Part shown: positions 8,644-17,281 of the stretch, piece by piece
Numbering within the stretch: the stretch's first letter is position 1
Layout: the number at the start of each line of letters is the position of its first letter
Source: Cyclobacteriaceae bacterium
GTDB taxonomy: Bacteria; Bacteroidota; Bacteroidia; Cytophagales; Cyclobacteriaceae
Direction of reading: 5' to 3'
DNA length: 44,959 nt
NCBI GenBank assembly: GCA_020436165.1
Contig: JAGQYI010000077.1
Span: forward strand, 1-44,959
Notes under the pieces: generated by a model
What the model was told of the DNA's origin: nothing
The model's input: only the letters and a program-made list of their open reading frames with translations
The model's database searches: none
Made by a program: the position numbers and the translations under genes

Positions 8644-9453
8644 TTAATTAATGCTCGAATTTTTCTTCTGGTCTAAGAAGTTGTAGTAAAAAAGTTTGTT
8701 GTGTGTAATAGGTACATGATAGATTTTTAACATCGGACTTTCTATTAGTTTAGAAACGATTCTTTTGGCAGGGATAACTTTGTCGTACATTCCAAGCACT
8801 ACGCTGCTTTTTACTTTGTATTTGCTTATAAGATAATGAAACTCATAAGGTGATAACTTCAGTTTTCTAAAGTTGGTCCAAGAATCATAAACTCTGTTTC
8901 TTTCTTCCTCATTTTTTAAATGTATTTCAGCAAACTTCAGCAAACCCTTGTTCAGTATTCCAACTTTAGAAAAACGAGTTGCAACCGATATAAAGGTTGG
9001 ATAGGAGGAGAAAGCCCCTTTAAAAATTGTACGCTGAATGTAAGATCCGGTGGCAAATCTGAACCAATTTCCCTCCACAAGTCCATCTGGTGCCAAAAGA
9101 TAAATAGTGTCAATTTTTTCAGGAAACAGTTTTAGTGTAGTAAGCGCGAATCGCCCTCCCATGCTGTAACCCATCAACGAAAACTTCTCAGGTAATTCTT
9201 TTTCAATTAGTTGAGCAAGAAATTCTTTAAGAAACTTTGGATGTACAAGCCGTTTTGGACGCAGATAGCTTTCTTCATGAAAAAACAGATTAACTCCAAC
9301 AATTTTATAATCCGTATATGCCTTTGCAAGTTTCTCAAAATCGTTTGCCGACTGACCAAACCCATGAAAACACAGTAAATATTTACTTGATTCCTTATTG
9401 AAGACAATGTATTCTAGTTGGCTGCTCGCTATGTATACTTTATTCTTTGTCAA
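8644..9453 (-). CDS. Alpha/beta hydrolase
   Basis: 269 residues, cytoplasmic, with no signal peptide. It shows the oxyanion segment LCFHGFGQSANDF, the nucleophile elbow LMGYSMGGRFALT (Ser of GYSMG), a late Asp in VLGMYDKVIPAK and a His in VPITHNKLFYY, which together make a plausible Ser-Asp-His triad. The substrate is unknown. The frame has no ATG near its start: the best start is TTG at 9453, since no ATG or GTG occurs between the upstream stop and the first conserved strand. Divergent from the ECF sigma gene with about 150 bp between them. Confidence 0.85.
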   Translation of the reverse strand: MTKNKVYIASSQLEYIVFNKESSKYLLCFHGFGQSANDFEKLAKAYTDYKIVGVNLFFHEESYLRPKRLVHPKFLKEFLAQLIEKELPEKFSLMGYSMGGRFALTTLKLFPEKIDTIYLLAPDGLVEGNWFRFATGSYIQRTIFKGAFSSYPTFISVATRFSKVGILNKGLLKFAEIHLKNEEERNRVYDSWTNFRKLKLSPYEFHYLISKYKVKSSVVLGMYDKVIPAKRIVSKLIESPMLKIYHVPITHNKLFYYNFLDQKKNSSIN

Positions 9454-9603
9454 TGCATTAAATAATCTAACAGTTAAAGTTAAAGAATATAAGTAAAGGT
9501 ATTATACGATAAAAACGTATGTATTTTTGATGATGACTTCATTGTAACAAATTTTTTTAGTGAAGTTTAAAATAAATATAGACATCGCTCGACTTATGTA
9601 GTG

Positions 9604-10185
9604 ATGGATGCATTGAATATAACAGCGGAAATGGCCATTGAAAAAAGGCAAGTAGTAGAAAAGGCAGTTGCCAAGGAAAGCAATAGACTATTAAATTTTA
9701 TAAGGTCAAGGGTTTCCAATCAAGACGATGCGGAAGATATCCTGCAGGATGTTTTTATTCAATTGTGGCAGGGATATCAAACTATAGAATCGATAGAAAA
9801 AATAACTGCCTGGATGTTCCGTGTGGCCCGCAATAAAATTGTTGATCTGTACAGAAAAAAGAAGCCCGACAACTTTAGTGCAATTGAGAGGCCTGCACAA
9901 AATGAAGACTCTGAACCATTGCTACTAGCCGAGATCTTGCAAGACAGTGAAGGCGATCCTAATGATGTTTATACGCGCGAACTCATTTGGGAGTCGATAG
10001 AAGAGGTGCTGGGCGAAATACCCAAAGCACAGAGAGACGTTTTTGTGTGGCACGAGTTGGAAGGCCTGAGTTTCAAAGAAATGGAAGAAAAAACAGGTGA
10101 TTCAATTAATACGTTGCTTTCGCGCAAGCGATATGCAATTCAGTATTTGAGAAAGAGATTGATAAAATTATACGAAGAAATTTAA
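9604..10185 (+). CDS. RNA polymerase sigma factor, ECF (sigma-70 family)
   Basis: Directs RNA polymerase to a dedicated promoter set. 193 residues from ATG 9604 (a GTG lies one codon earlier). Region 2 is clear at about residues 24-95: NRLLNFIRSRVSNQDDAEDI, LQDVFIQLWQGY and ITAWMFRVARNKIVDLYRKK. An acidic linker is followed by region 4 (about 130-185) with EVLGEIPKAQRDVFVWHELE, GLSFKEMEEKTGDSINTLLS and RKRYAIQYLRKRL. The next gene, 5 bp downstream, encodes a small membrane protein and is probably co-transcribed. No FecR-type anti-sigma factor is present, so the control mechanism is not obvious. Confidence 0.93.
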   Translation: MDALNITAEMAIEKRQVVEKAVAKESNRLLNFIRSRVSNQDDAEDILQDVFIQLWQGYQTIESIEKITAWMFRVARNKIVDLYRKKKPDNFSAIERPAQNEDSEPLLLAEILQDSEGDPNDVYTRELIWESIEEVLGEIPKAQRDVFVWHELEGLSFKEMEEKTGDSINTLLSRKRYAIQYLRKRLIKLYEEI

Positions 10186-10190
10186 ATAAG

Positions 10191-10520
10191 ATGAGCAGAG
10201 GATATTGGTTTTTCAAAGGGGTAAAGTTCCTGGTGCTATTTGCATTATTTATTGCCGCCATGGGATGGGTGGTAATGGAACTTTGGAACATGTTTGTTCC
10301 TGAACTAACGGGCTGGCAAGAATTAACCTATTTAAATGCGTTGTTGCTAATGATTCTTGTTAAACTACTTGTAGGGTTCAAAGGCCATTCGAGGCATTAC
10401 GGAAGAGAGCATTTTTGGGCGCATAAGTTTAAAGGTAAGTGGTCAAATATGTCTGAGGAAGAAAGGGAGGCACTTCGCGAAAAGTTTAAAAGCAGGTGGT
10501 GCAGGCACGAGGAAAAATAA
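10191..10520 (+). CDS. Small membrane protein co-transcribed with the ECF sigma factor
   Basis: 109 residues with two hydrophobic segments, about 10-35 (VKFLVLFALFIAAMGWVVME) and about 47-60 (LTYLNALLLMILVKLLVG). A basic tail rich in Trp, Lys and His follows (HKFKGKWSNMSEEEREALRE). It begins 5 bp after the sigma gene. The tail resembles those of other small Bacteroidota proteins found beside sigma genes, from memory. A role in holding or sensing for the sigma factor is inferred from position only. No named domain is recognised. Confidence 0.75.
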   Translation: MSRGYWFFKGVKFLVLFALFIAAMGWVVMELWNMFVPELTGWQELTYLNALLLMILVKLLVGFKGHSRHYGREHFWAHKFKGKWSNMSEEEREALREKFKSRWCRHEEK

Positions 10521-10540
10521 TAATTACGTAACAGTAAAAT

Positions 10541-10584
10541 AAACTATGGAAACTTTTGATATATTAAAAGTTTCCATAGTTTTG
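10541..10584 (+). promoter_or_regulatory. TetR-type operator overlapping the efflux operon promoter
   Basis: A perfect 17-bp inverted repeat, AAACTATGGAAACTTTT (10541-10557) and AAAAGTTTCCATAGTTT (10566-10582), is separated by 8 bp. Promoter elements are embedded in it: TTTG at 10555-10558 as -33, and TAGTTTTG at 10577-10584, an exact TAnnTTTG -7, with an 18-bp spacer. The tetR ATG is 19 bp further on. A dimer bound here would block the promoter, so autoregulation of the whole operon by the TetR protein is likely. Confidence 0.8.
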
Positions 10585-10603
10585 CCACCGATTAAAAGGT
10601 AGC

Positions 10604-11203
10604 ATGGAAAAGAAGATTCTTAAAGAGGTAGGAGACCTGTTTATGACCTATGGGGTTAGGAGTGTGTCAATGGATGATATATCTCATCAGCTAGGGATGT
10701 CTAAGAAAACACTTTACCAGTATTATAAAGACAAAACTGATCTGGTGGAGAAGGTTACGGCCGACTACATTCATGAGCGGCAGGATGAATACGATGAGGC
10801 AACCAAGGATGCATCAAACGCTATTGAAGAATTGCATTTGATTTCCATTTGTGTAAGAAAACATTTTAAGGAGTTAAATCCTGCATTGGTTTTTGACCTT
10901 AAAAAGTTTTATCCCTCAGCGTGGAATGTGTTTATTGATTATGAGCGTAAGACAGTTTACGAGAGTGTTAAAGCAAATTTAGAAAGAGGCAAAGTGGAAG
11001 GGTATTTCAGGAAAGAAATAGATGTGGAAATTTTGGCGCTTCTAAGGGTAGAACAAATACATATGTCTTTTGATCCCAGTGTATTTCCCAAGGACAAATT
11101 TGATTTCACACAGGTTCAAATGGAAATGTTTGACCATTACGTTTACGGATTGTTAACCCCAAAGGGGCTGGAATTATTTAAAAAGTATAAACAAGAAAAC
11201 TAG
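10604..11203 (+). CDS. TetR/AcrR family transcriptional regulator
   Basis: 199 residues, the usual TetR length. The N-terminal helix-turn-helix is at about residues 20-50 (VRSVSMDDISHQLGMSKKTL followed by YQYYKDKTDLV, the classic YxYYxxKxxL end). The C-terminal ligand and dimer domain is not conserved enough to predict an inducer. It is the first gene of an operon with a TolC-like channel, an adaptor and an RND pump, and stands 19 bp after a palindrome overlapping the promoter. The expected role is ligand-relieved repression of the pump. The stop codon is 9 bp before the next ATG. Confidence 0.93.
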   Translation: MEKKILKEVGDLFMTYGVRSVSMDDISHQLGMSKKTLYQYYKDKTDLVEKVTADYIHERQDEYDEATKDASNAIEELHLISICVRKHFKELNPALVFDLKKFYPSAWNVFIDYERKTVYESVKANLERGKVEGYFRKEIDVEILALLRVEQIHMSFDPSVFPKDKFDFTQVQMEMFDHYVYGLLTPKGLELFKKYKQEN

Positions 11204-11212
11204 TTGTTAGGT

Positions 11213-12592
11213 ATGTATAAACAGGTTTTTATTACAATGATCACGTTGCTTTTTGTGCTGACAGGGAATGCACAGGAAGTAAAAAAAATGTCTCTTGATG
11301 AGGCTATTGCTTATGCCTTGGAGCATAACCCCAATGTAGTTAGTGCCCAATTGGGGGTTGAAATTGCAGATGGCAGGGTTTCTCAGAATATTGCAACAGG
11401 TATGCCTCAGATTTCAGGAAATATCGATTTAGCTAATAATTTTGAATTGCCTACATCTTTTCTGCCCAACTTCATTACACCTTCAGTTTATGGAGTGCTT
11501 TTACAAGAAGGTCTAATATCTTCGGAGCCACCTACCAGTTCTGAACTTGTTCCCGTTCAATTCGGTACCAAGTATTCAGGTAGCGCTACGTTAACACTTA
11601 ACCAAATGATTTTTGATGGTTCCTTCTTTGTTGGATTGGATGCTGCAAAGGCTTACAAGGATCTTACAGGCAAGGAACTGGAAAAAGCAAAGATTGATAT
11701 TGCAGAGGCGGTTTCTAAAGCCTATTACTCGGTACTTGTATCTGAGTATAGAATGGAGCTTTTGAATAAAAACTATGGAAGGCTTGATACATTGCTTCGT
11801 GAGACAACTCAGATGTATGAAAATGGGTTCGCTGAAAAAATTGACATGAACCGAAGCAAAGTTCAATTCAATAACATAAAAGTTGAAAAGGAAAATTCTG
11901 AAAAGCTTCTGGGCATTACGCGATCAAACCTTAAGATTTTGCTTGGTTTAACTGTGAATGACTCCCTTGAGCTAACAGATGTACTGAGTGCGGATATGTT
12001 CGATAAGGAGGCTGAAAATGATTTTCAATATACGGATAGGATAGAATATTCCATTCTGCAGTCGAATCAGCAATTGGCTATGCTGGATAAAAAGCTGAAC
12101 AACTCCAGGTACTTGCCAAAGCTTGACTTGTATGCTACGGTTGGAGCCAATTTGGGTACGGGTGTAGCGGCCAATATCTTCGATATTACCAATGAATGGT
12201 ATGAATTCGGGGTCATTGGTTTAAGGATGAATATCCCCATTTTCGATGGTCTGCAAAAGCACTACATCAATCAGCAAAAGAAACTGCAATTAGAGCAGAT
12301 CGATCAATCGTTCGATCAAATGCAGCGAAGCATGGACCTTGAAGTGAGAGATACCAAAGTAAAGCTTGACAATGCCATTGCTTATCTAAAAGCGCAAAAA
12401 GAAAACATGGAAATTTCAGAAGAAGTTTACAATGTTACCAAAGAAAAATACGAGCAGGGTGTGGGCTCCAACCTGGAGGTAATAAATGCCGATGCTGATT
12501 TCAAGGAAGCGCAAACCAACTTCTTTGTGGCACTGTATAGTGCCGTACTAGCAAAAATTGACTACAAAAAATCTATTGGAAAACTATTATAA
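11213..12592 (+). CDS. TolC-family outer-membrane efflux channel
   Basis: 459 residues from ATG 11213, chosen over a TTG at 11204 because ATG is followed directly by a signal peptide ending at LTGNAQ. Two OEP repeats are visible, each starting with a long helix: about 25-220 (MSLDEAIAYALEHNPNVVSA) and about 265-455 (TDRIEYSILQSNQQLAMLDK). The conserved beta-barrel entry (IPIFDGLQKHYIN) and the closing helix (YEQGVGSNLEVINADADFKE) are in place. It forms the outer-membrane exit duct for the pump encoded two genes downstream. Confidence 0.93.
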   Translation: MYKQVFITMITLLFVLTGNAQEVKKMSLDEAIAYALEHNPNVVSAQLGVEIADGRVSQNIATGMPQISGNIDLANNFELPTSFLPNFITPSVYGVLLQEGLISSEPPTSSELVPVQFGTKYSGSATLTLNQMIFDGSFFVGLDAAKAYKDLTGKELEKAKIDIAEAVSKAYYSVLVSEYRMELLNKNYGRLDTLLRETTQMYENGFAEKIDMNRSKVQFNNIKVEKENSEKLLGITRSNLKILLGLTVNDSLELTDVLSADMFDKEAENDFQYTDRIEYSILQSNQQLAMLDKKLNNSRYLPKLDLYATVGANLGTGVAANIFDITNEWYEFGVIGLRMNIPIFDGLQKHYINQQKKLQLEQIDQSFDQMQRSMDLEVRDTKVKLDNAIAYLKAQKENMEISEEVYNVTKEKYEQGVGSNLEVINADADFKEAQTNFFVALYSAVLAKIDYKKSIGKLL

Positions 12593-12615
12593 CGGAGATA
12601 ACAACTCATTTAATT

Positions 12616-13746
12616 ATGCAAAAGTTAGGATACATAGCATTGGTTTTGGCATTAGCTGTAACAGCCTGTGCGCCAAAATCGGATAATGATAAAAAGCTTG
12701 CTGAATACGAAAAAGCCAAAGCTAAACTCGAAGAACAAAAGGCCAAAGTTCATGAGCTTAAAACGGAATTAGTAGAGGCGGGTATTATTAAAGAAAATAC
12801 CAATCTTTCATTGGTTACAACCTTTAAGCTAAAACCTGAAGTTTTTGAGAATGTTATCGACATTCGGGGCAGCGTTCAATCAAGAGGTAACATTACACTT
12901 TCGGCTGAAACTCCTGCTCAGGTAACCAAAATCATGGTCAAAGAAGGCGAAAAAGTTAGCAAGGGTCAGGTATTGATCGTTCAGGATGCCGAGGTTTTGA
13001 AAAACTCCATTGCCGAGCTAAAAACTTCTCTTGATCTGGCTACAACAATGTATGAACGCCAAAAGAAACTATGGGACAAAAATATTGGAACAGAAGTTCA
13101 ATATCTGGAAGCAAAGAATAGGAAGGAGTCGTTGGAACGCAAGCTTGCTACTACACAGTCCCAACTGGACAAAACAATTATCAGAGCTCCATTTTCGGGC
13201 ATTATCGATATGATTGATATCAGAGTAGGTGAAATGGCTCAGCCTGGTTTCCCAATTGTTCGATTGGTTAGCTTAGAGAACACCTACATAAAAGCAGACG
13301 TTTCAGAAGCTTACGTTGGCAAATTCAAAGAAGGACAAAAAGTAGAAGTATATTTTCCTTCTTTAGATAAAACTTTAAAAGCGAAGGTTGCTGCGGTAGG
13401 TCAGGTAATTGATGAGAATAACAGAACCTTTGATTTGGAAGTACAAATTCCTTCTGATAAACACATAAAGCCTAATATGATTGCTGTATTGAGCATTGCT
13501 GATTACACCAATGAAGACGCACTTGCCGTACCTACTAATTTGATTTTCACCGACAAAAACGGAGCCTTTGTTTATCAGCTTAAAGAATCAGATGGAAAGG
13601 ATTTTGCCATTCGAGCTGATGTTTCCGTTGGTATGACATCCGGAATTAAAACTGAAATATTAGGAGGCTTGAAGGCTGGAGACATACTTATCGAGAAAGG
13701 GATTTACGATATCTCCAATGGTGCACAGGTAAAGGTTGTGGAATAA
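12616..13746 (+). CDS. RND efflux periplasmic adaptor lipoprotein (membrane fusion protein)
   Basis: 376 residues. It begins with a lipoprotein signal (LALAVTACAPK, lipobox Cys about 17), so it is anchored in the inner membrane. A short coiled coil rich in Lys/Glu (about 25-60) comes first. Then follow the barrel-sandwich halves (NITLSAETPAQVTKIMVKEG, EKVSKGQVLIV; the second half TIIRAPFSGIIDMIDIRVGE), an alpha-hairpin between them (about 130-185), a beta-barrel (GKFKEGQKVEVYFPSLDKTL) and a membrane-proximal domain. It links the pump to the TolC-like channel. Gaps of 23 and 19 bp to its neighbours indicate one operon. Confidence 0.94.
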   Translation: MQKLGYIALVLALAVTACAPKSDNDKKLAEYEKAKAKLEEQKAKVHELKTELVEAGIIKENTNLSLVTTFKLKPEVFENVIDIRGSVQSRGNITLSAETPAQVTKIMVKEGEKVSKGQVLIVQDAEVLKNSIAELKTSLDLATTMYERQKKLWDKNIGTEVQYLEAKNRKESLERKLATTQSQLDKTIIRAPFSGIIDMIDIRVGEMAQPGFPIVRLVSLENTYIKADVSEAYVGKFKEGQKVEVYFPSLDKTLKAKVAAVGQVIDENNRTFDLEVQIPSDKHIKPNMIAVLSIADYTNEDALAVPTNLIFTDKNGAFVYQLKESDGKDFAIRADVSVGMTSGIKTEILGGLKAGDILIEKGIYDISNGAQVKVVE

Positions 13747-13765
13747 TTGCAGAACACGTTAAATT

Positions 13766-16700
13766 ATGGATAACAAAAAAATAATAGATAAGGAGTTTAA
13801 GCTGACTACATGGGCGGTAAACAACACTACCACGGTTCTGTTTCTAACTTTCATTATCGTAATTATGGGTGTTGGCACTTATATAGAGCTGCCGAAAGAG
13901 AATTTTCCGGAAATTAAAATACCGAAGGTATATGTAGGAACTACCTACCTCGGAAACTCTCCAAAGGACATAGAAAATCTTATAACAAGGCCGCTAGAGA
14001 AGGAAATAAATACGATTTCCTCTGTTGATAACATTCAATCCACTTCAATCCAGGATTATTCAACCATAGTTGTTGAATTTACAACCGACACGGATGTGGA
14101 AGATGCACTCACAAAAGTTAAAGATGCGGTAGATAAGGCTAAAGCCGATCTTCCCAACGATCTTGATCAGGATCCCAATATTTTTGAATTGGATGTAAAT
14201 GAGTTCCCTATTCTTAACATCAATCTTTCAGGTAATTATTCGGTTGACCAGCTAAAGGATTATGCTGAATACCTGGAAGATGAAATAGAAAAACTCCCTG
14301 AAATATCCAAAGCAGAGATACGGGGCGTTGACGATAAGGAAGTTAAAGTAAAGGCCGATCCATTTAAGATGGAAGCGATGGATATCAGCTTTAGCGATAT
14401 TGAAAACGCCATTTCTTCTGAAAACGTTACCATGTCGAGTGGTAATTACAAATCAGACGGAGTTGCCAGAACAGTTCGGATTGATGGTGAGTTCAAAGAA
14501 CCTTCTGAGCTATTGGATATTGTTGTTAAGCATGAAAAAGGGGATATTGTTTACTTAAGGGATGTAGCAACGGTTTCGTTCGATTACAAGGATAAGGCCA
14601 ACTATGCTCGCTTAAATACTAAGCCGGTAGTTATGCTCGATGTAGTAAAACGAAGCGGTGAAAACTTATTGATTGCAACCGATAAAATAGGTAAGATACT
14701 GGAAACGGCTAAGAGCGAATACCTGCCAAAGGATTTGGAGGTAATAGTTACAAACGACCAGTCGCAACAAACCCGTGAAATGGTTTCTAACCTGGAAAAC
14801 AGTATCGTTTTTGGGGTTATTCTCGTGGTAATGGTACTACTGTTTTTCCTCGGTACCCGTAATGCGCTTTTTGTGGGCATGGCTATTCCATTGTCTATGT
14901 TTATGTCGTTCCTGATCTTAGGTTTAATGGGTATTTCTATCAATATGATGGTGCTCTTCGGGCTTATTATGGCACTGGGAATGCTGGTAGATAACGGAAT
15001 TGTGGTTGTGGAAAACGTGTACCGCTTGATGGAAAAGGGCTACACTCCTATGGAAGCAACTAAGATGGGGGTTGGTGAAGTAGCGCTTCCTATCATTTCC
15101 TCCACTGCTACAACACTTGCAGCGTTCTTGCCTTTGGCATTTTGGCCTGGCATCATGGGTAATTTTATGAAATACCTGCCTTACACGTTAATAATCACCC
15201 TTGGTTCTTCCTTGTTCGTTGCCTTGGTTATCAACCCTGCTTTTATCAAGCTGTTTATGCGGGTAGACGACCGTAAAAAGATTGACGACCGAAAAGTGAT
15301 AAGAAACTTTGTTATTATGGCTTTGGTGGGTATTCTTCTACTATTTGCCAAGGTTACTGTTTTTGGCAATCTGATTTTAGCCTATGCACTTATTTTAATA
15401 ATTAATATTTACCTGCTAACTCCAATGTCGCGCAGGTTTCAGGATAAATTCCTGCCATGGCTGGAGAATCTTTATGAACGAACCTTGCGGCTAGCTCTCA
15501 GAAGAAGTTATTTATTCTTCTTTGGTACAGTGGGCATGTTGTTCCTTTCTATAGGTTTATTAGCTGTTTTTGCCCCAAATGTTATTTTCTTTCCAATAAA
15601 CCAACCTAAATACATCAATGTATTTGTGGAATTTCCTGTTGGTACTGATATAGAAAAAACCAACAAGTTTACTGAGGAGATCGAAACTAAGGTTGAGAAG
15701 CAAATTCAACCGTATCAGAATATTGTTGAATCTGTAATAACCAATGTTGGGCAAGGTGCTTCTGATCCTAATGATCCTTCTTCAATTGGACAAGGAGACA
15801 GCCCGAATAAGGCACGTATCACTATCAACTTTGTGGAGATGAAAGACAGGGGTGGAATTAAGACGAGTGATGTAATGGAAGAGCTTAGGGAAGCAATGAA
15901 AGGCTACCCTGGGGTGACCATTACAGTTGATAAAGATGCGGCCGGTCCTCCGGTGGGTAAACCAATCAGTATAGAAGTTACCGGTGATGATTATGCGGTT
16001 TTGACAGATGTAACAGACCGAATGAAGCAGTACATTAATGAATCCGGTATAGATGGAATTGAGAAGCTAAAGACCGATCTTGAGACCGGTAAACCGGAGC
16101 TTATCATCAACATAGACAGAGATAAAGCCAGACGATTTGGCGTTTCGACCTTTAGTATCGCTAATGAGTTGCGTACGGCCATTTTTGGAAAAGAAGTATC
16201 CAAGTACAAAAAAGGCGAAGATGACTATGATATTGAGCTTAGGCTGAATGACAAGTATCGATATGATGTGGACGCATTACTCAATAAAAATGTGACTTTC
16301 AGGGACCAATCTGATGGTAGAATACATCAGGTGCCAATATCTTCATTAGCTTCAGAAGAACTAAGCAGCACCTATGGCTCTATTCGCAGAAAGGATCTTA
16401 AACGCATGATAACGATTTCTTCCAACGTGGTTGGAGGATATAACGCCACCGAGGTAAATAACAAGATCAAAGCCGCTCTTCAGGACTTCGAAATGCCCAA
16501 AGGCTATGAATATAAATTTGGAGGTGAGCAGCAGAAGCAGTCAGAAGAAATGGCGTTTCTTAGTGAAGCGCTGATGGTTGCTGTATTCCTGATCTTTTTG
16601 ATCATTGTTGGTCAGTTCAATAAAATTACTGCACCTGTTATTATTATGACCTCAGTGTTATTTAGTACCATAGGTGTATTCATGGGTCTTGTTACCTTCC

Positions 16701-17188
16701 ATATGGACTTCGTAATTATGATGACCATGATAGGTATTATTTCTCTGGCGGGTATTGTGGTAAATAATGCAATTGTACTAATCGATTTTATTGAGCTTAC
16801 GCGTAAACGTAAACGGGAAGAGTTGGGTGAGGATGTACGTTTGCCAATGAACGATATTGTTGAATCAATCGTTTTGGCCGGTAAAACAAGGTTGCGTCCA
16901 GTGCTTTTAACTGCAATTACCACGGTTTTGGGATTAATTCCACTAGCTACCGGTTTGAATATTGACTTCATTCAGTTCTTCCAGGATTACAATCCGGATT
17001 TCTTTTTGGGAGGAGATAGTGTAATCTTCTGGGGGCCAATGTCATGGACGATTATTTTCGGACTAACGTTTGCTACTTTCCTAACACTGGTTATCGTACC
17101 GGTTATGTACCTTTTCTTTGATAAGGTAATGTACTGGTTTGCTGATAAAAAAGAAGAAAGAACAAACGGATCAACTTTAACAGCTTAA
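13766..17188 (+). CDS. RND efflux transporter permease
   Basis: 1140 residues, an AcrB/MexB-type proton-driven pump of the inner membrane. TM1 is at about 15-35, and the porter entry reads NFPEIKIPKVYVGTTYLGNS. The first TM cluster includes TM4 with the proton-relay pair in LGMLVDNGIVVVENVYRLME, followed by GEVALPIISSTATTLAAFLP. The second half repeats the plan (TM7 near 580, then GIISLAGIVVNNAIVLIDFI and KTRLRPVLLTAITTVLGLIP). There are two features of note. First, extra loops (HMDFVIM; NIDFIQFFQDYNPDFF) make it longer than typical AcrB. Second, charged stretches around 500-520 (RVDDRKKIDDRKVIRNF) suggest a cytoplasmic linker. The substrate is not predictable. Confidence 0.95.
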   Translation: MDNKKIIDKEFKLTTWAVNNTTTVLFLTFIIVIMGVGTYIELPKENFPEIKIPKVYVGTTYLGNSPKDIENLITRPLEKEINTISSVDNIQSTSIQDYSTIVVEFTTDTDVEDALTKVKDAVDKAKADLPNDLDQDPNIFELDVNEFPILNINLSGNYSVDQLKDYAEYLEDEIEKLPEISKAEIRGVDDKEVKVKADPFKMEAMDISFSDIENAISSENVTMSSGNYKSDGVARTVRIDGEFKEPSELLDIVVKHEKGDIVYLRDVATVSFDYKDKANYARLNTKPVVMLDVVKRSGENLLIATDKIGKILETAKSEYLPKDLEVIVTNDQSQQTREMVSNLENSIVFGVILVVMVLLFFLGTRNALFVGMAIPLSMFMSFLILGLMGISINMMVLFGLIMALGMLVDNGIVVVENVYRLMEKGYTPMEATKMGVGEVALPIISSTATTLAAFLPLAFWPGIMGNFMKYLPYTLIITLGSSLFVALVINPAFIKLFMRVDDRKKIDDRKVIRNFVIMALVGILLLFAKVTVFGNLILAYALILIINIYLLTPMSRRFQDKFLPWLENLYERTLRLALRRSYLFFFGTVGMLFLSIGLLAVFAPNVIFFPINQPKYINVFVEFPVGTDIEKTNKFTEEIETKVEKQIQPYQNIVESVITNVGQGASDPNDPSSIGQGDSPNKARITINFVEMKDRGGIKTSDVMEELREAMKGYPGVTITVDKDAAGPPVGKPISIEVTGDDYAVLTDVTDRMKQYINESGIDGIEKLKTDLETGKPELIINIDRDKARRFGVSTFSIANELRTAIFGKEVSKYKKGEDDYDIELRLNDKYRYDVDALLNKNVTFRDQSDGRIHQVPISSLASEELSSTYGSIRRKDLKRMITISSNVVGGYNATEVNNKIKAALQDFEMPKGYEYKFGGEQQKQSEEMAFLSEALMVAVFLIFLIIVGQFNKITAPVIIMTSVLFSTIGVFMGLVTFHMDFVIMMTMIGIISLAGIVVNNAIVLIDFIELTRKRKREELGEDVRLPMNDIVESIVLAGKTRLRPVLLTAITTVLGLIPLATGLNIDFIQFFQDYNPDFFLGGDSVIFWGPMSWTIIFGLTFATFLTLVIVPVMYLFFDKVMYWFADKKEERTNGSTLTA

Positions 17189-17205
17189 AAATATTTTAAA
17201 TGTTG

Positions 17206-17267
17206 CTCCTTCCTGGGTAGGAATTATAGCAGGGTGGATATATTTGGGTTTCTTGCCCAGGAGGGAG
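17206..17267 (+). other. Long stem-loop after the efflux operon
   Basis: CTCCTTCCTGGG (17206-17217) pairs with CCCAGGAGGGAG (17256-17267), 12 bp with one G-U pair, around a 38-nt loop. No T-run follows. Within the loop 17239-17246 reads TATATTTG, a -7-like promoter match for the next gene, but no -33 element is seen. It may be a transcript end or a leader structure. Confidence 0.35.
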
Positions 17268-17281
17268 TTGCATGATTTGAT

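Noticed and set aside
9522-9529. TATTTTTG as promoter of the ECF sigma gene
   Set aside because: It fits the -7 consensus, but no -33 TTG/TTTG lies at 17-23 bp and it would leave a leader of about 70 bp; in an A/T-rich gap this is easily chance.
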